From assembly GCF_008298015.1 (NCBI RefSeq), contig NZ_VTPX01000011.1, positions 1 through 64,000 of the forward strand: a stretch of DNA of 64,000 bases, written 5' to 3'. Under the pieces are notes generated by a model that was not told the DNA's origin, did no database searches, and was given only the letters and a program-made list of their open reading frames with translations. Positions 37,723 to 46,162 of this stretch are shown piece after piece. Source of the stretch: Salinicola corii. GTDB taxonomy: Bacteria > Pseudomonadota > Gammaproteobacteria > Pseudomonadales > Halomonadaceae. Numbering within the stretch: the stretch's first letter is position 1; every line of letters begins with the position of its first letter. The position numbers and the translations under genes are program-made.

Positions 37723-38637
37723 CTATGGAGGTGTGCCCTCCAGCGCTTCCTGCAACCAGCCGAGCAATGCCCGGGCGGCGGGGCGTTCCGGTGAGCCCCG
37801 TCTGGTGTAGATGGCGATCGCTTCCGATTGATGCAGACTCTCGCGCACGGGGCGAACCAGTTCGCCCGAGGCGATCAGCCGCTCGGTCGTGCGGCGCCAG
37901 CCCAGCGCCACGCCGTGGCCTTCCAATGTCGCCTGAAGCATCAGCGGATAGCTGTCGAAGGTCTTTCCGGGGTTAGGGGGATCCGGCGAATGCCCCATCG
38001 CCCGGAGCCAGTCGGGCCACTCCATCCAGTCCGGCGGCGTTGCGTGGTGATGGAGCAGATCGAACGCCGTCAGCGACGCCAGCGAACGCGGATGACCGCG
38101 AGCGGCGGGGTGATCCGGGCTGCAGATGGGGTAGATCTCGTCGCTGGCCGTGAACGCCAGGGGGTGATTGCCGCTGGGCCTGCCGCTCGTCTGCAGGGCG
38201 ATATCGAACGGGTCGTGATGTTCCTCGATGGGGCGCGTGGAGGTGGCCAGTTTCAGATCGATATCGGGATGGCGACGATTGAAGGCGGCCAGGCGCGGCA
38301 TCAACCAGTAGAACGCCTCGCAGAGTTGGCAGAACAGGGTGACCTGGGCGCCGCGACCGGGGCTGCGCATGTCGTTGGCTCGATCCGCCATGGTGCGCAG
38401 CGAACGAGAGACGGTGGCTGCCAGTTCGCGACCGGCCGGGGTGAGGAAGACCCCGCGATTGCGACGCTCGAACAGCGCCACGCCGAGATTCTCCTCTAGC
38501 GCGCGAACCTGGCGGCTGACGGCGGCCTGGGTGAGATGCAGTTCCTCGGCCGCGCGCGAGATGCTCTCGAGACGTGCCGCTGCCTCGAAGGGCAGCAGCG
38601 TCGACAGGGGCGGCAGCGATTTACCTAGCCAATTCAT
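37723..38637 (-). CDS. LysR-family transcriptional regulator (GcvA-like)
   Basis: A 304-residue LysR regulator. The helix-turn-helix spans about residues 20-40 (ISRAAEELHLTQAAVSRQVR), followed by a periplasmic-binding-like effector domain. It is divergent from the EamA transporter at 38731 with a 93-bp gap, which suggests it controls that transporter. The effector is unknown. Confidence 0.85.
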   Translation of the reverse strand: MNWLGKSLPPLSTLLPFEAAARLESISRAAEELHLTQAAVSRQVRALEENLGVALFERRNRGVFLTPAGRELAATVSRSLRTMADRANDMRSPGRGAQVTLFCQLCEAFYWLMPRLAAFNRRHPDIDLKLATSTRPIEEHHDPFDIALQTSGRPSGNHPLAFTASDEIYPICSPDHPAARGHPRSLASLTAFDLLHHHATPPDWMEWPDWLRAMGHSPDPPNPGKTFDSYPLMLQATLEGHGVALGWRRTTERLIASGELVRPVRESLHQSEAIAIYTRRGSPERPAARALLGWLQEALEGTPP

Positions 38638-38730
38638 AACCTGAGCTCATGGATAACGACGCAGAAGTCGTTGGTCGGATGACGGTCTCCGCGGGCATGG
38701 TGATACCCGTCGTGAACCACGGAGATCATC

Positions 38731-39666
38731 ATGCAGCATGAGCGCCATGACAATCATTCCCAGGGCGTGGTGCTGATCGTCGGGTCGGTCTGCCTGCTGG
38801 CGTTGTCCGACGCGCTGGTCAAGTATCTCGGCGCCGGGCCGTCGCTCTGGCAGTTGCTGGTGTCGGCATCGTCGATGTCGATCCCCCTCCTCGCGGGATG
38901 CCTGCTCCTACGCGGCGGCTGGATGGCGCTGGTACCCGATCGGCCGGGGTGGGTGATCCTGCGCAGTCTGCTGTTGCTGGCGATGTGGTTGCTGTTCTAC
39001 GCTTCGCTACCCTTGATCCCGCTTGCCACTGCAGCCGTGGGCATCTACACCACGCCGCTGTTCATCGCGGTTCTCGCTTCCGCCATCGGCGAAGAGCGGC
39101 TCACCCGCCGGAACTGGGCGGCGATCGCACTCGGCTTCGGTGGTGTCCTGCTGGTACTGCGACCGGGACTGGGCGTATTTTCCCTCGCCATGACATTGCC
39201 GGTCGCGGCGGCCTGCTGCTACGCCGGCGCCATGGTGCTGACGCGTCGCCACTGCGCGAGCGAGCGCCCTCTGGTGCTGGCGCTGGGGCTGAATCTCTGC
39301 TTTGCGCTGGTCGGTATCGTGGGAAGTGGGCTGGTGGCGATGCTGTCCGATGGCTCGGTACTGACACGGGGTTTCCTGAGTCGCCCGTGGCAACCGCTCG
39401 ACCTTGCCGAGGCCGCCCTGATACTGCTCTATGCGCTACTGATGGTGAGCGTCAACACGGGCGTGGCGCGAGCCTATCAGATCGCTCCCGCTTCGTTGGT
39501 AGGAACGTTCGATTATGCCTATCTCCCCTTTGCCGCTGTCTGGGGCGTCGTGTTGTTCGACGAGGTTCCCGACCTGCCGACCCTGCTCGGAATGATGGTG
39601 ATCCTGATCTCGGGCTGGTTGGTCATGCGACACCCAGAACGTCGACTGCCCATGGCAAAGCCTTGA
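38731..39666 (+). CDS. EamA/DMT-family transporter
   Basis: A 311-residue inner membrane protein with ten predicted transmembrane helices in two EamA repeats (first about 20-145, second about 160-295). The repeat signature ATAAVGIYTTPLFIAVLASAI region is visible. DMT proteins export amino acids or metabolites. It is paired divergently with a LysR regulator. The substrate is not predictable. Confidence 0.85.
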   Translation: MQHERHDNHSQGVVLIVGSVCLLALSDALVKYLGAGPSLWQLLVSASSMSIPLLAGCLLLRGGWMALVPDRPGWVILRSLLLLAMWLLFYASLPLIPLATAAVGIYTTPLFIAVLASAIGEERLTRRNWAAIALGFGGVLLVLRPGLGVFSLAMTLPVAAACCYAGAMVLTRRHCASERPLVLALGLNLCFALVGIVGSGLVAMLSDGSVLTRGFLSRPWQPLDLAEAALILLYALLMVSVNTGVARAYQIAPASLVGTFDYAYLPFAAVWGVVLFDEVPDLPTLLGMMVILISGWLVMRHPERRLPMAKP

Positions 39667-39723
39667 CCTCAAGCTAACTTGAGAAGAGAGGATGATGTCT
39701 CGTTCCTGATCGGAGAGGTAGAA

Positions 39724-40557
39724 ATGCGTAATACCGGTTTCATCTGCACCACTTGTGGCTTGCAGTACCCGGAGAGCGATACGCCGCCGGAACACTGCGA
39801 TATCTGCGAAGACGAGCGCCAGTTCGTGCCGGTCGAAGGGCAGCGCTGGACGACGCCGGGCGAATTGGCGGCCAATCACACCAACACCTTTCGCCATATG
39901 GCGCCGGGGTTGATGGCGATAGGTACCACGCCCAGCTTCGCCATCGGTCAGCGCGCCTTCCTGCTACGGACGCCGGCGGGCAATGTCCTGTGGGACTGCC
40001 TGACGCTGCTCGACGAGGCGACCATCGAGATCATCGAAGGACTCGGCGGGCTTGATGCCATCGTGCTGTCGCACCCGCACTATTTCAGCACCATGGCGGA
40101 GTGGGCACAGGCGTTCGACTGTCCGGTCTACGTTCACGCCGAGGACCGTGACTGGGTCAGCGTGCCGGATGCGCGAATCCGCTTCTGGGAAGGCGCCTCG
40201 CGGGAGATACTGTCCGGCGTCACCGCGCATTGCCTGGGCGGTCATTTCCCCGGTGCCAGCGTGCTGCACTGGCCCGAGCACGGGATACTGCTGACCGGGG
40301 ACACGCTGCTGGTCACGCCGGACCGCATGGCATCGTTCATGTGGTCCTATCCCAACAACATTCCGCTGGACGCGGGGACGGTCGCGGGCATCGCCCTACG
40401 CCTGGAACCGCTTGCGTTCGATAGCGCCTACTCCGCCTTCTGGGGGCGCGAGATACTGGTCGACGCCAAACGCGTCATCGAGGAGTCGTCACAGCGTCAC
40501 TGCCGGGCGCTGGGAGGACGAATAGCGAGTCCGGATGCAGCCGGGTTCGGGCGTTAG
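39724..40557 (+). CDS. Metallo-beta-lactamase-fold protein with N-terminal zinc ribbon
   Basis: A 277-residue protein. The first 30 residues hold a rubredoxin-like CxxC...CxxC pair (ICTTCGL and HCDICED). A beta-lactamase-like domain follows, with GHF and LLTGDTLLV matching MBL motifs 3-4. The usual HxHxDH motif is degenerate: SHPHYFSTM keeps two His but lacks the DH, so the metal site may be mononuclear or altered. GGAGAGG lies upstream of ATG 39724. It is monocistronic or cotranscribed with the EamA gene (57-bp gap). Function unknown. Confidence 0.8.
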   Translation: MRNTGFICTTCGLQYPESDTPPEHCDICEDERQFVPVEGQRWTTPGELAANHTNTFRHMAPGLMAIGTTPSFAIGQRAFLLRTPAGNVLWDCLTLLDEATIEIIEGLGGLDAIVLSHPHYFSTMAEWAQAFDCPVYVHAEDRDWVSVPDARIRFWEGASREILSGVTAHCLGGHFPGASVLHWPEHGILLTGDTLLVTPDRMASFMWSYPNNIPLDAGTVAGIALRLEPLAFDSAYSAFWGREILVDAKRVIEESSQRHCRALGGRIASPDAAGFGR

Positions 40558-40793
40558 GGAACCACGGCATCAATGCCTGCACGAGCGAATGGCTGCGTTG
40601 CGCGGTACTGGTGCGCCAGCCCGGTCGAAGGCTCGTCTGACCCCATGCCATGTCTCGCCTCTGCGTTCCGTGCGCCTTGCCCTTCATCTCGTTCGGCGAT
40701 CTATTCAGCGCTTCCTGAGCGCTGGCATACTGGGAAGACCGGGCCGCATCGCGGCCCGAAACCTGTCCACATCGAGGCATCGGCGATCAGCTC

Positions 40794-41660
40794 ATGAAGG
40801 GATACTCACGCCAACGTGGCGAGATGCGCTTCTGGCGCAGCGGCGAATTGCCGTTCTTGGAAGCGAGACTGACCCGGGAGGGTCGGGGCGTGGGTTATGC
40901 GCGGCACAGCCACGAGGCGTTCTCGATCGGCGCGGTGCTGGCCGGACGCAGTCTCTACGAGTATCAGATGCCCGGCGAGCCGTGGCGGGCCGTACCGGTA
41001 TCCGAGGGTGCGGTAGTGGTCATGAATCCGTTCGAGATACACGCCTGCAACCCGATCGACGACACGCCCTGGTCCTACGTCATGCTCTATGCCGATGCCC
41101 GCTGGCTTTCGGACCTGCAGCGAGAGGCCGGCATCGGCGACGGTGGCTTTCGGCCGTTGGCGATGCACATGACGCGCGCGCCAGCGCTGTACCGCGATCT
41201 GCTGGGACTGTGCGGCACGCTGTTCGAAGACGACTGCCCGCCGGTCGTCAAGGCTGCGGCAAGCGAGACATTCTTCCGGCGGTTGTCGACGCATCCAGGA
41301 GCCTATCGAGCCGAGCCGTGGCGCGACGACTCGGCGCTGCAGCCGGTGGTCGACTTCATTCGCGGCCACTGCACCGAGTGCTTGCCACTCGAGCGCATTG
41401 CCGCCGAGGCAGGATTATCGCCAGCCCATCTGGTGCGAAGCTTCAAGCGCCAGTACGGCATCACGCCCCATGCCTTTGTGACCGACTGTCGCGTTCGCCA
41501 TGGCCAGGCCGCCCTGAGAGCGGGTGGTGCCATCGCCGATGTGGCGCTCGAGTGCCGGTTCGCCGACCAGTCGCATTTTCAGCGGACCTTCAAACGCTTC
41601 ACCGCAGCGACGCCTGACCAGTATCGCCGAGTGGGACGACCGCAAGACTCGAGGCGCTGA
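40794..41660 (+). CDS. AraC-family transcriptional regulator
   Basis: A 288-residue regulator with an N-terminal cupin-like AraC_binding domain (HSHEAFSIGAVLAG, about residue 40) and two C-terminal helix-turn-helices (LERIAAEAGLSPAHLVRSFK and VALECRFADQSHFQRTFKRF). It is convergent with, and overlaps by 62 bp, the LysE exporter gene. This AraC/LysE pairing recurs in proteobacteria and suggests it controls that exporter. The 236-bp region before it (40558-40793) shows no gene I can support. Confidence 0.85.
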   Translation: MKGYSRQRGEMRFWRSGELPFLEARLTREGRGVGYARHSHEAFSIGAVLAGRSLYEYQMPGEPWRAVPVSEGAVVVMNPFEIHACNPIDDTPWSYVMLYADARWLSDLQREAGIGDGGFRPLAMHMTRAPALYRDLLGLCGTLFEDDCPPVVKAAASETFFRRLSTHPGAYRAEPWRDDSALQPVVDFIRGHCTECLPLERIAAEAGLSPAHLVRSFKRQYGITPHAFVTDCRVRHGQAALRAGGAIADVALECRFADQSHFQRTFKRFTAATPDQYRRVGRPQDSRR

Positions 41661-42219
41661 GCAACAGCATCAGTGCCAATCCGCGATTGATCCAGCGCAC
41701 TTGGCGTGGCGTCGGCAGGCGGCTTCCCAGCCAGGCGCCCAACGCGGCCCAGCTCGCCAGGCTCAGATAACAGATGACGAAGAAAATCAGCGCGAACAGC
41801 GCGACGGAACCGGCGCTGCCGGCAGCCGTGTAGGCGCCGGTGCCCGCCGCGGAGGCCATCCAGGCCTTGGGATTCAGCCACTGCATGAGTGCCCCACGGC
41901 GGAACGAAGCGCGGTGAGAGTCGCGGGCGCGGAGATGGCCGTCGTCGAGTGCCAGTCCGACGCTCATGTAGAGCAGAAAAAGCACGCCGGCCCAGCGAAT
42001 CGCGATCATGGCGAGCGGCCAATTCAGGATCGGCTGCAGCGCCCAGCCGATCGACAGCAACAGCAAGGTAAAACCGCAGGTGGCACCGCTCACGTGGCGA
42101 AGACTATGCCGAAAGCCGTAGCTCAACCCGGTACTCAACGCGACCAGGTTGACCGGGCCGGGAGATAGCGAGGCGGCCAGGGCGAAAGCGGCCATGGAGA
42201 CGACGATAGCGGATGACAT
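41599..42219 (-). CDS. LysE/RhtB-family amino-acid exporter
   Basis: A 206-residue membrane protein with six predicted helices. The family motif SLSPGPVNLVALSTGLSYG is N-terminal and LMQWLNPKAWMAS marks the third helix region. The start at 42219 has AGAGGAG upstream. Its 3' end overlaps the convergent AraC gene (41599-41660). Substrate (an amino acid or homoserine lactone-like compound) is unknown. Confidence 0.87.
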   Translation of the reverse strand: MSSAIVVSMAAFALAASLSPGPVNLVALSTGLSYGFRHSLRHVSGATCGFTLLLLSIGWALQPILNWPLAMIAIRWAGVLFLLYMSVGLALDDGHLRARDSHRASFRRGALMQWLNPKAWMASAAGTGAYTAAGSAGSVALFALIFFVICYLSLASWAALGAWLGSRLPTPRQVRWINRGLALMLLLSASSLAVVPLGDTGQASLR

Positions 42220-42292
42220 GGATGGCTCCTCTTGTCCGGGGGAAGAGGAGCGTAGATGGCGGGGAGCGGGGGAATCTTGAAGAATATTGCGC

Positions 42293-42976
42293 TCAGCCGT
42301 CGACGGTCGGCGCGGGCCGTCGCTCGCTGGCGCCGCTGACATCGATATCCACCTCCACCATCATGCCGGGGCCGATCAGTTCGGTGGGACCGTCGTCGAA
42401 GCGGATGCGCACCGGGATTCGCTGGGTGATCTTAGTGAAGTTGCCGGAGGGGTTGGGATCCGGCAGCAGCGCGAACTGGCTGGTCGCGGCGCGGCCGATG
42501 ACGGCGACATGGCCGCTGAAGGTCTGGTCGGGAAAGGCGTCGACGGTAATGGCGACGGACTGGCCGGTGCGCAGTGCACCGACATCGGTCTCCTTGATGT
42601 TGGCCTCCACCCACAGCTTCGAGGGATCGTGCATCATCGCGATGGGCTGGCCGGCGCTGATGTATTCGCCCTGGTCGATGAGCGTCTTGTCGATCACGCC
42701 GTCGACGGGGCTGTCGATCTCGAGGTCGGCGATGCGCAACTGCTCCTCCTCCAGCGTCGCCTGGGTTTCGGCCAGTTGCTGGCGGGCGATCCGCGCCTGC
42801 TGTCTCAGCACCTCGGGGTTGGGGAGTGGCATCTGCGAACCGTTGATGAAGCCGACCTCGGCGTTGTCGGCCAGTGCCTGGCTGCCCCGGACCTCCTGCT
42901 GCGCCTGGGCGTGTTCCGCGAGTGCGGCCTGATAGGCGTAGTAGTCCTGATCGCGGCACTGTTCGGAAACCGAGCG
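42293..42976 (-). pseudogene. 5'-truncated HlyD/EmrA membrane fusion protein copy
   Basis: The reading frame matches the C-terminal ~225 residues of the intact EmrA-like protein at 46163-47344. From 42331 to 42976 the DNA aligns without gaps to 46207-46852, with about 16 mismatches by hand count. The extreme 3' end differs (ends PTVDG instead of ASSVQS). The N-terminal membrane anchor and first coiled-coil half are missing: homology stops abruptly at CGAGCG (42971-42976), where the sequence turns into GGGACTGTTGAAAAATGGG. No promoter, start or partner EmrB is attached, so it is almost certainly non-functional. Confidence 0.85.
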
Positions 42977-43028
42977 GGACTGTTGAAAAATGGGCCGCCG
43001 GTGGCCGGGTACGGTTAGGGGCGGAGCG

Positions 43029-43922
43029 TCACGCCAACGCAGCAAGCCGGTCACGCAGCCAGTTTTGTGCTGGATGGTTGGTCGTGCGTTCGTGCCAGAC
43101 CATCGCGATGACAAACCCAGGTATGAGGAGTGGCGGCTCCAGCACCTGGACCCGGTCTGACCAACCGTCTGCGATCCGGCGTGGGATCAGCGCGATCATA
43201 TCGGACCGTGACACGATCTCCGGCACGATCAGGAAGCCCGATGTGGACAAGGCGACGGTACGACGGCGGCCGATCGCCTCAAGAGCCGCATCGGTGGACC
43301 CGGCAAAGCCGCCGCCCTGAGGCGAAACGACGACGTGGTCCAACGCGCAGAACAAGTCCAGATCAAGGACCCCGCGTACGGCTGGGTGCCCCTGTCGTGC
43401 GACGACCACATACTCCTCCTCGTAGAGTCGGCGCTGGCGCATCACCGCCGGCGCGTGTTCGGGCGTTGCCAAGGCTAGGTCTACCTCGCCATGCTCCAAC
43501 TGTGTCGTGAGTGCCATCATGTCGAACGCCCGCCAGGCGATGCGGATCATCGGCGCCTCGGCCCGCAAGGCGACCGAGTAGCGTGCCAGCAGCGCATACT
43601 GGACGTAGTCGCTCGCGGCGATCACCACGGTCGCACGCAGGGTCTCCGGATTGATCGGCGTTCCTTGCTCGACGACGCGGCGAACACCCTCCAGTGCCTC
43701 GTGCAGTGGCTGCATCAGCTCGAGTGCCCGCTGGGTCAGAACCATCCCGCGCTGGCCCGGGATCAGGAGCGGATCGCCGAATGCATTGCGGAGTCTTGCC
43801 AGCCGTGCCGACAAGGCCGGCTGACTGAGGTTCAGCCGGCGCGCGGCGTGTGTAACGTTGCGCTCCGCAAGCAGGGCCTCAAGCGTCACGAGAAGTCCGA
43901 GATCGAGATTCCTAGTATCCAT
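43029..43922 (-). CDS. LysR-family transcriptional regulator (NodD/LinR-like)
   Basis: A 297-residue LysR regulator with N-terminal helix-turn-helix NVTHAARRLNLSQPALSARL (about residues 21-40) and effector domain. The MDTRNLDLGLLVTLEALLAER start resembles the NodD/LinR/PcpR branch. ATG 43922 is preferred over the upstream TTG at 43958. It is divergent from the ADH remnant and quinone reductase, and its style suggests an alphaproteobacterial-like import. It lies inside the island bracketed by the two emrA copies. Confidence 0.82.
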   Translation of the reverse strand: MDTRNLDLGLLVTLEALLAERNVTHAARRLNLSQPALSARLARLRNAFGDPLLIPGQRGMVLTQRALELMQPLHEALEGVRRVVEQGTPINPETLRATVVIAASDYVQYALLARYSVALRAEAPMIRIAWRAFDMMALTTQLEHGEVDLALATPEHAPAVMRQRRLYEEEYVVVARQGHPAVRGVLDLDLFCALDHVVVSPQGGGFAGSTDAALEAIGRRRTVALSTSGFLIVPEIVSRSDMIALIPRRIADGWSDRVQVLEPPLLIPGFVIAMVWHERTTNHPAQNWLRDRLAALA

Positions 43923-44030
43923 CGTGTCGATAACGACACATAAAACGTTCGATTTCAACCCCCCAAAGTAGTTGCACTACGATGGCCGAGAGCGGGCTAA
44001 GTCCTGCGGCGCTTCAATCGACGGCACGGA

Positions 44031-44245
44031 TACCTGTTCGCCTATGCATGCTCATGGCGCGGCAGCAACGGCTCCAGGGCCTGAACGTCGGCAGTCGCCG
44101 GCATCAATTGGACCTGATCCGCGGTATCGACGCCGGCTACCGCCACCCGACGATTGACCGCTCCTTTCCGCTGGCCGAAATCGCGGACGCCTTCCGGCTC
44201 CAGGGATCTGGCGGCCATTTCGGCAAGATCGTCGTCGAATTCTAG
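44031..44245 (+). pseudogene. Remnant of a zinc-type alcohol dehydrogenase (C-terminal ~70 codons)
   Basis: The frame reads ARQQRLQGLNVGSRRHQ...DRSFPLAEIADAFR...GGHFGKIVVEF and ends at TAG 44243-44245. This is the recognisable C-terminus of zinc-dependent/MDR alcohol dehydrogenases (VGSR loop, P-x-I-D-R-x-F-P-L, GKIVV). The catalytic and Rossmann parts are absent, and no valid start with a ribosome site precedes it. It lies between the LysR gene and the quinone reductase, probably the end of an ancestral operon gene lost on transfer. Confidence 0.7.
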
Positions 44246-44274
44246 CAACCCCCAACTATCAGGAAGAGATAATC

Positions 44275-45057
44275 ATGAAAGTTCTCGTTGTTTACGCGCA
44301 CCCCGAACCCACTTCGCTGACACGGCAGTTGGTCGATGTGACTGCTGAGACGTTGTCGGCAGCGGGACACACCGTGATCCATTCGGACCTTTACGGCATG
44401 AAGTGGAAGGCGGTGTACGACGCCGATGACTTTCCAGTGCGTGACAACCCCGAGCGGCTGTCTTTCATCATGGAATCAGGCAATGCATACGGAAGCGGAA
44501 ATCAGACGCCCGACGTGGTCGCTGAGCAGCGGAAGCTGCTTGAGGCCGATGCTGTGATCCTGCAGTTCCCGTTGTGGTGGTACAGCGTGCCCGCGATCCT
44601 CAAGGGCTGGATAGAGCGGGTCTATGCCTTCGGCTTTGCCTACGGATATCAGAATGGCTCCAACGAGTTCCGCTTTGGCGAGGGCATCCTCAAGGGCAAG
44701 CGAGCGCTGGTCAACGTGCAGGCAGGCGGCCCAGCGGCCGACTATGGCCCGCGGGGTATCAACGGGCCGATCGAGCAACTGCTGTTCCCGCTGACCCATG
44801 GCGCGCTGTTTTACCCCGGCATGGACGTGCTCCCGACGCACGCGGTCTATGGCGCGGGTCACGTTTCAACGGCGGAAGAAGTGGAGGAGATCAAGGCAGC
44901 ATGGCGTGTGCGTCTTGACGGGCTATTCACCGACACACCGATCCCCTTCCGGCCGCAAAATGGCGGTGACTTCCCCGATCGCCACACCATGGCCGACTAT
45001 GTCGCGCCGGGCCAAACCGGCATCGTCGCGCACATTGCCGATCCGGTCGACGCTTAA
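44275..45057 (+). CDS. NAD(P)H dehydrogenase (quinone), NQO1/flavodoxin-like fold
   Basis: A 260-residue flavoprotein of the NQO1/KefF/MdaB group. The FMN/FAD phosphate-binding YAHPEPTSLT is N-terminal, with QFPLWWYSVPAILKGWIERV and NVQAGGPAADY in the active site. It reduces quinones or electrophiles by two electrons. GGAAGAG lies 6-10 nt upstream of the ATG. It is probably controlled by the divergent LysR gene and followed after 70 bp by an NAD-binding oxidoreductase. Part of the island between the emrA copies. Confidence 0.87.
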   Translation: MKVLVVYAHPEPTSLTRQLVDVTAETLSAAGHTVIHSDLYGMKWKAVYDADDFPVRDNPERLSFIMESGNAYGSGNQTPDVVAEQRKLLEADAVILQFPLWWYSVPAILKGWIERVYAFGFAYGYQNGSNEFRFGEGILKGKRALVNVQAGGPAADYGPRGINGPIEQLLFPLTHGALFYPGMDVLPTHAVYGAGHVSTAEEVEEIKAAWRVRLDGLFTDTPIPFRPQNGGDFPDRHTMADYVAPGQTGIVAHIADPVDA

Positions 45058-45127
45058 CGATCAACGCCGATGTCGCCAGGTTGGTCAACTCAGATCGCCG
45101 GGGACTTCGGAGCTAAAGGAGATGAAA

Positions 45128-45970
45128 ATGGATGTATCACTTATCGGGCTCGGGCAGATGGGCTCGGGCATGGCCGACAATCTCGTGGTGGCCGGTCATC
45201 AGGTCACCGTCTGGAACCGGGACCGGGCCAAGGCCGAGCCGTTCGCCGCTCGGGGTGCGAAGATCGCCGCCGACCCCGCCGCGGCCGCCCAGGCTGGCAC
45301 CGTCATGACGATGCTGGCTGACGACGCGGCCGTCGAGGCGGTCGTGTTCGGGGACGGCGGACTGCTCGCGGCAGGTCCCGGCCTGCTCCATATCTCGTGC
45401 AGCACGGTCAGCGTGGACCTCACCGCCAGACTGGCGGCGGCGCACGCCGCGGCGGGACAGCGTTTCGTGTCGGCGCAGGTGCTGGGTCGCCCGGATGTGG
45501 CAGCGGCCGGCAAGCTGTCGATAATCGCGGCGGGCGCGGCGGAGGATCTGGATGTCGCACAGCCCTTGTTCGACGTAATCGGGGCGGGGACGCAACGGGT
45601 CGGCGACCGCCCGGTGATGGCCGCAGCAGCGAAGGTCGCGCTCAACGCCGGCATCCCGGCCGTCATGCAGATGCTGACGGAACAGTTCCGCATCGTCGCC
45701 GCCCACGGCATCGCTGCGGATCGGATGGTGGCACTGCTGCTCGACGTGAACTACGGCAATCGCCTGATCGGGAGCTACGGCCCGATCATCGCGGAGCAGC
45801 GGTTCGAGCCGGCGGGGTTCCCGATGCGGCTGGGCCGCAAGGACGTGGGACTGGCGCTCGCGGCGGCAGGCGACGCCGATCTGCCGCTGACTGAGCTGAT
45901 CGCCTCGCGCATGGACGCGATCATTGAGGCCGATGGTGGTGAACAGGACTGGTCGGCGATTGGCCAATGA
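45128..45970 (+). CDS. NAD(P)-dependent beta-hydroxyacid dehydrogenase/imine-reductase-like protein
   Basis: A 280-residue member of the 3-hydroxyisobutyrate dehydrogenase superfamily. The dinucleotide motif is GLGQMGSGMADNL at residue ~8, and the catalytic-lysine region is AAAAKVALN. AAGGAG lies 7 nt upstream of ATG 45128 (an ATG at 45122 lies too close to it). The substrate-binding HISCSTVSV replaces the usual DxST, so substrate differs from true HIBADH. Likely cotranscribed with the quinone reductase. Island gene. Confidence 0.83.
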   Translation: MDVSLIGLGQMGSGMADNLVVAGHQVTVWNRDRAKAEPFAARGAKIAADPAAAAQAGTVMTMLADDAAVEAVVFGDGGLLAAGPGLLHISCSTVSVDLTARLAAAHAAAGQRFVSAQVLGRPDVAAAGKLSIIAAGAAEDLDVAQPLFDVIGAGTQRVGDRPVMAAAAKVALNAGIPAVMQMLTEQFRIVAAHGIAADRMVALLLDVNYGNRLIGSYGPIIAEQRFEPAGFPMRLGRKDVGLALAAAGDADLPLTELIASRMDAIIEADGGEQDWSAIGQ

Positions 45971-45996
45971 TCTGACGTGTCGCAGGGTCTCCGGCA

Positions 45997-46150
45997 TCAG
46001 CCGAACCGGCCCCGCGCTGTGCGCGCCGACCATGCCGAAGCCGGATCGGTGTGAGAAATCTCGGCCGGTTTGCCGCGTGGCACGCCATGCTCCTGCGGTG
46101 GCGCATTGGCCTGATCGGCCAGCCATTCGTAGACCGGGCGTTGGGCCGGT
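45997..46150 (-). pseudogene. Probable transposase remnant (IS1182-like)
   Basis: Between the oxidoreductase and emrA, the minus strand reads a short open stretch containing GKPAEISHTDPASAWSAR. This resembles the mid-region (xxISxTDPxAxW) of IS1182/DDE-type transposases common in alphaproteobacteria. Only about 50 codons are recognisable and it has no intact ends. The assignment is from memory of the motif and needs a search. Confidence 0.35.
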
Positions 46151-46162
46151 AGCGGGGTTCGC

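Noticed and set aside
40573-40797. Small 74-codon frame overlapping the AraC start by ATGA
   Set aside because: Composition is low-complexity Cys/Ser/Pro-rich, with no ribosome site and no recognisable domain.
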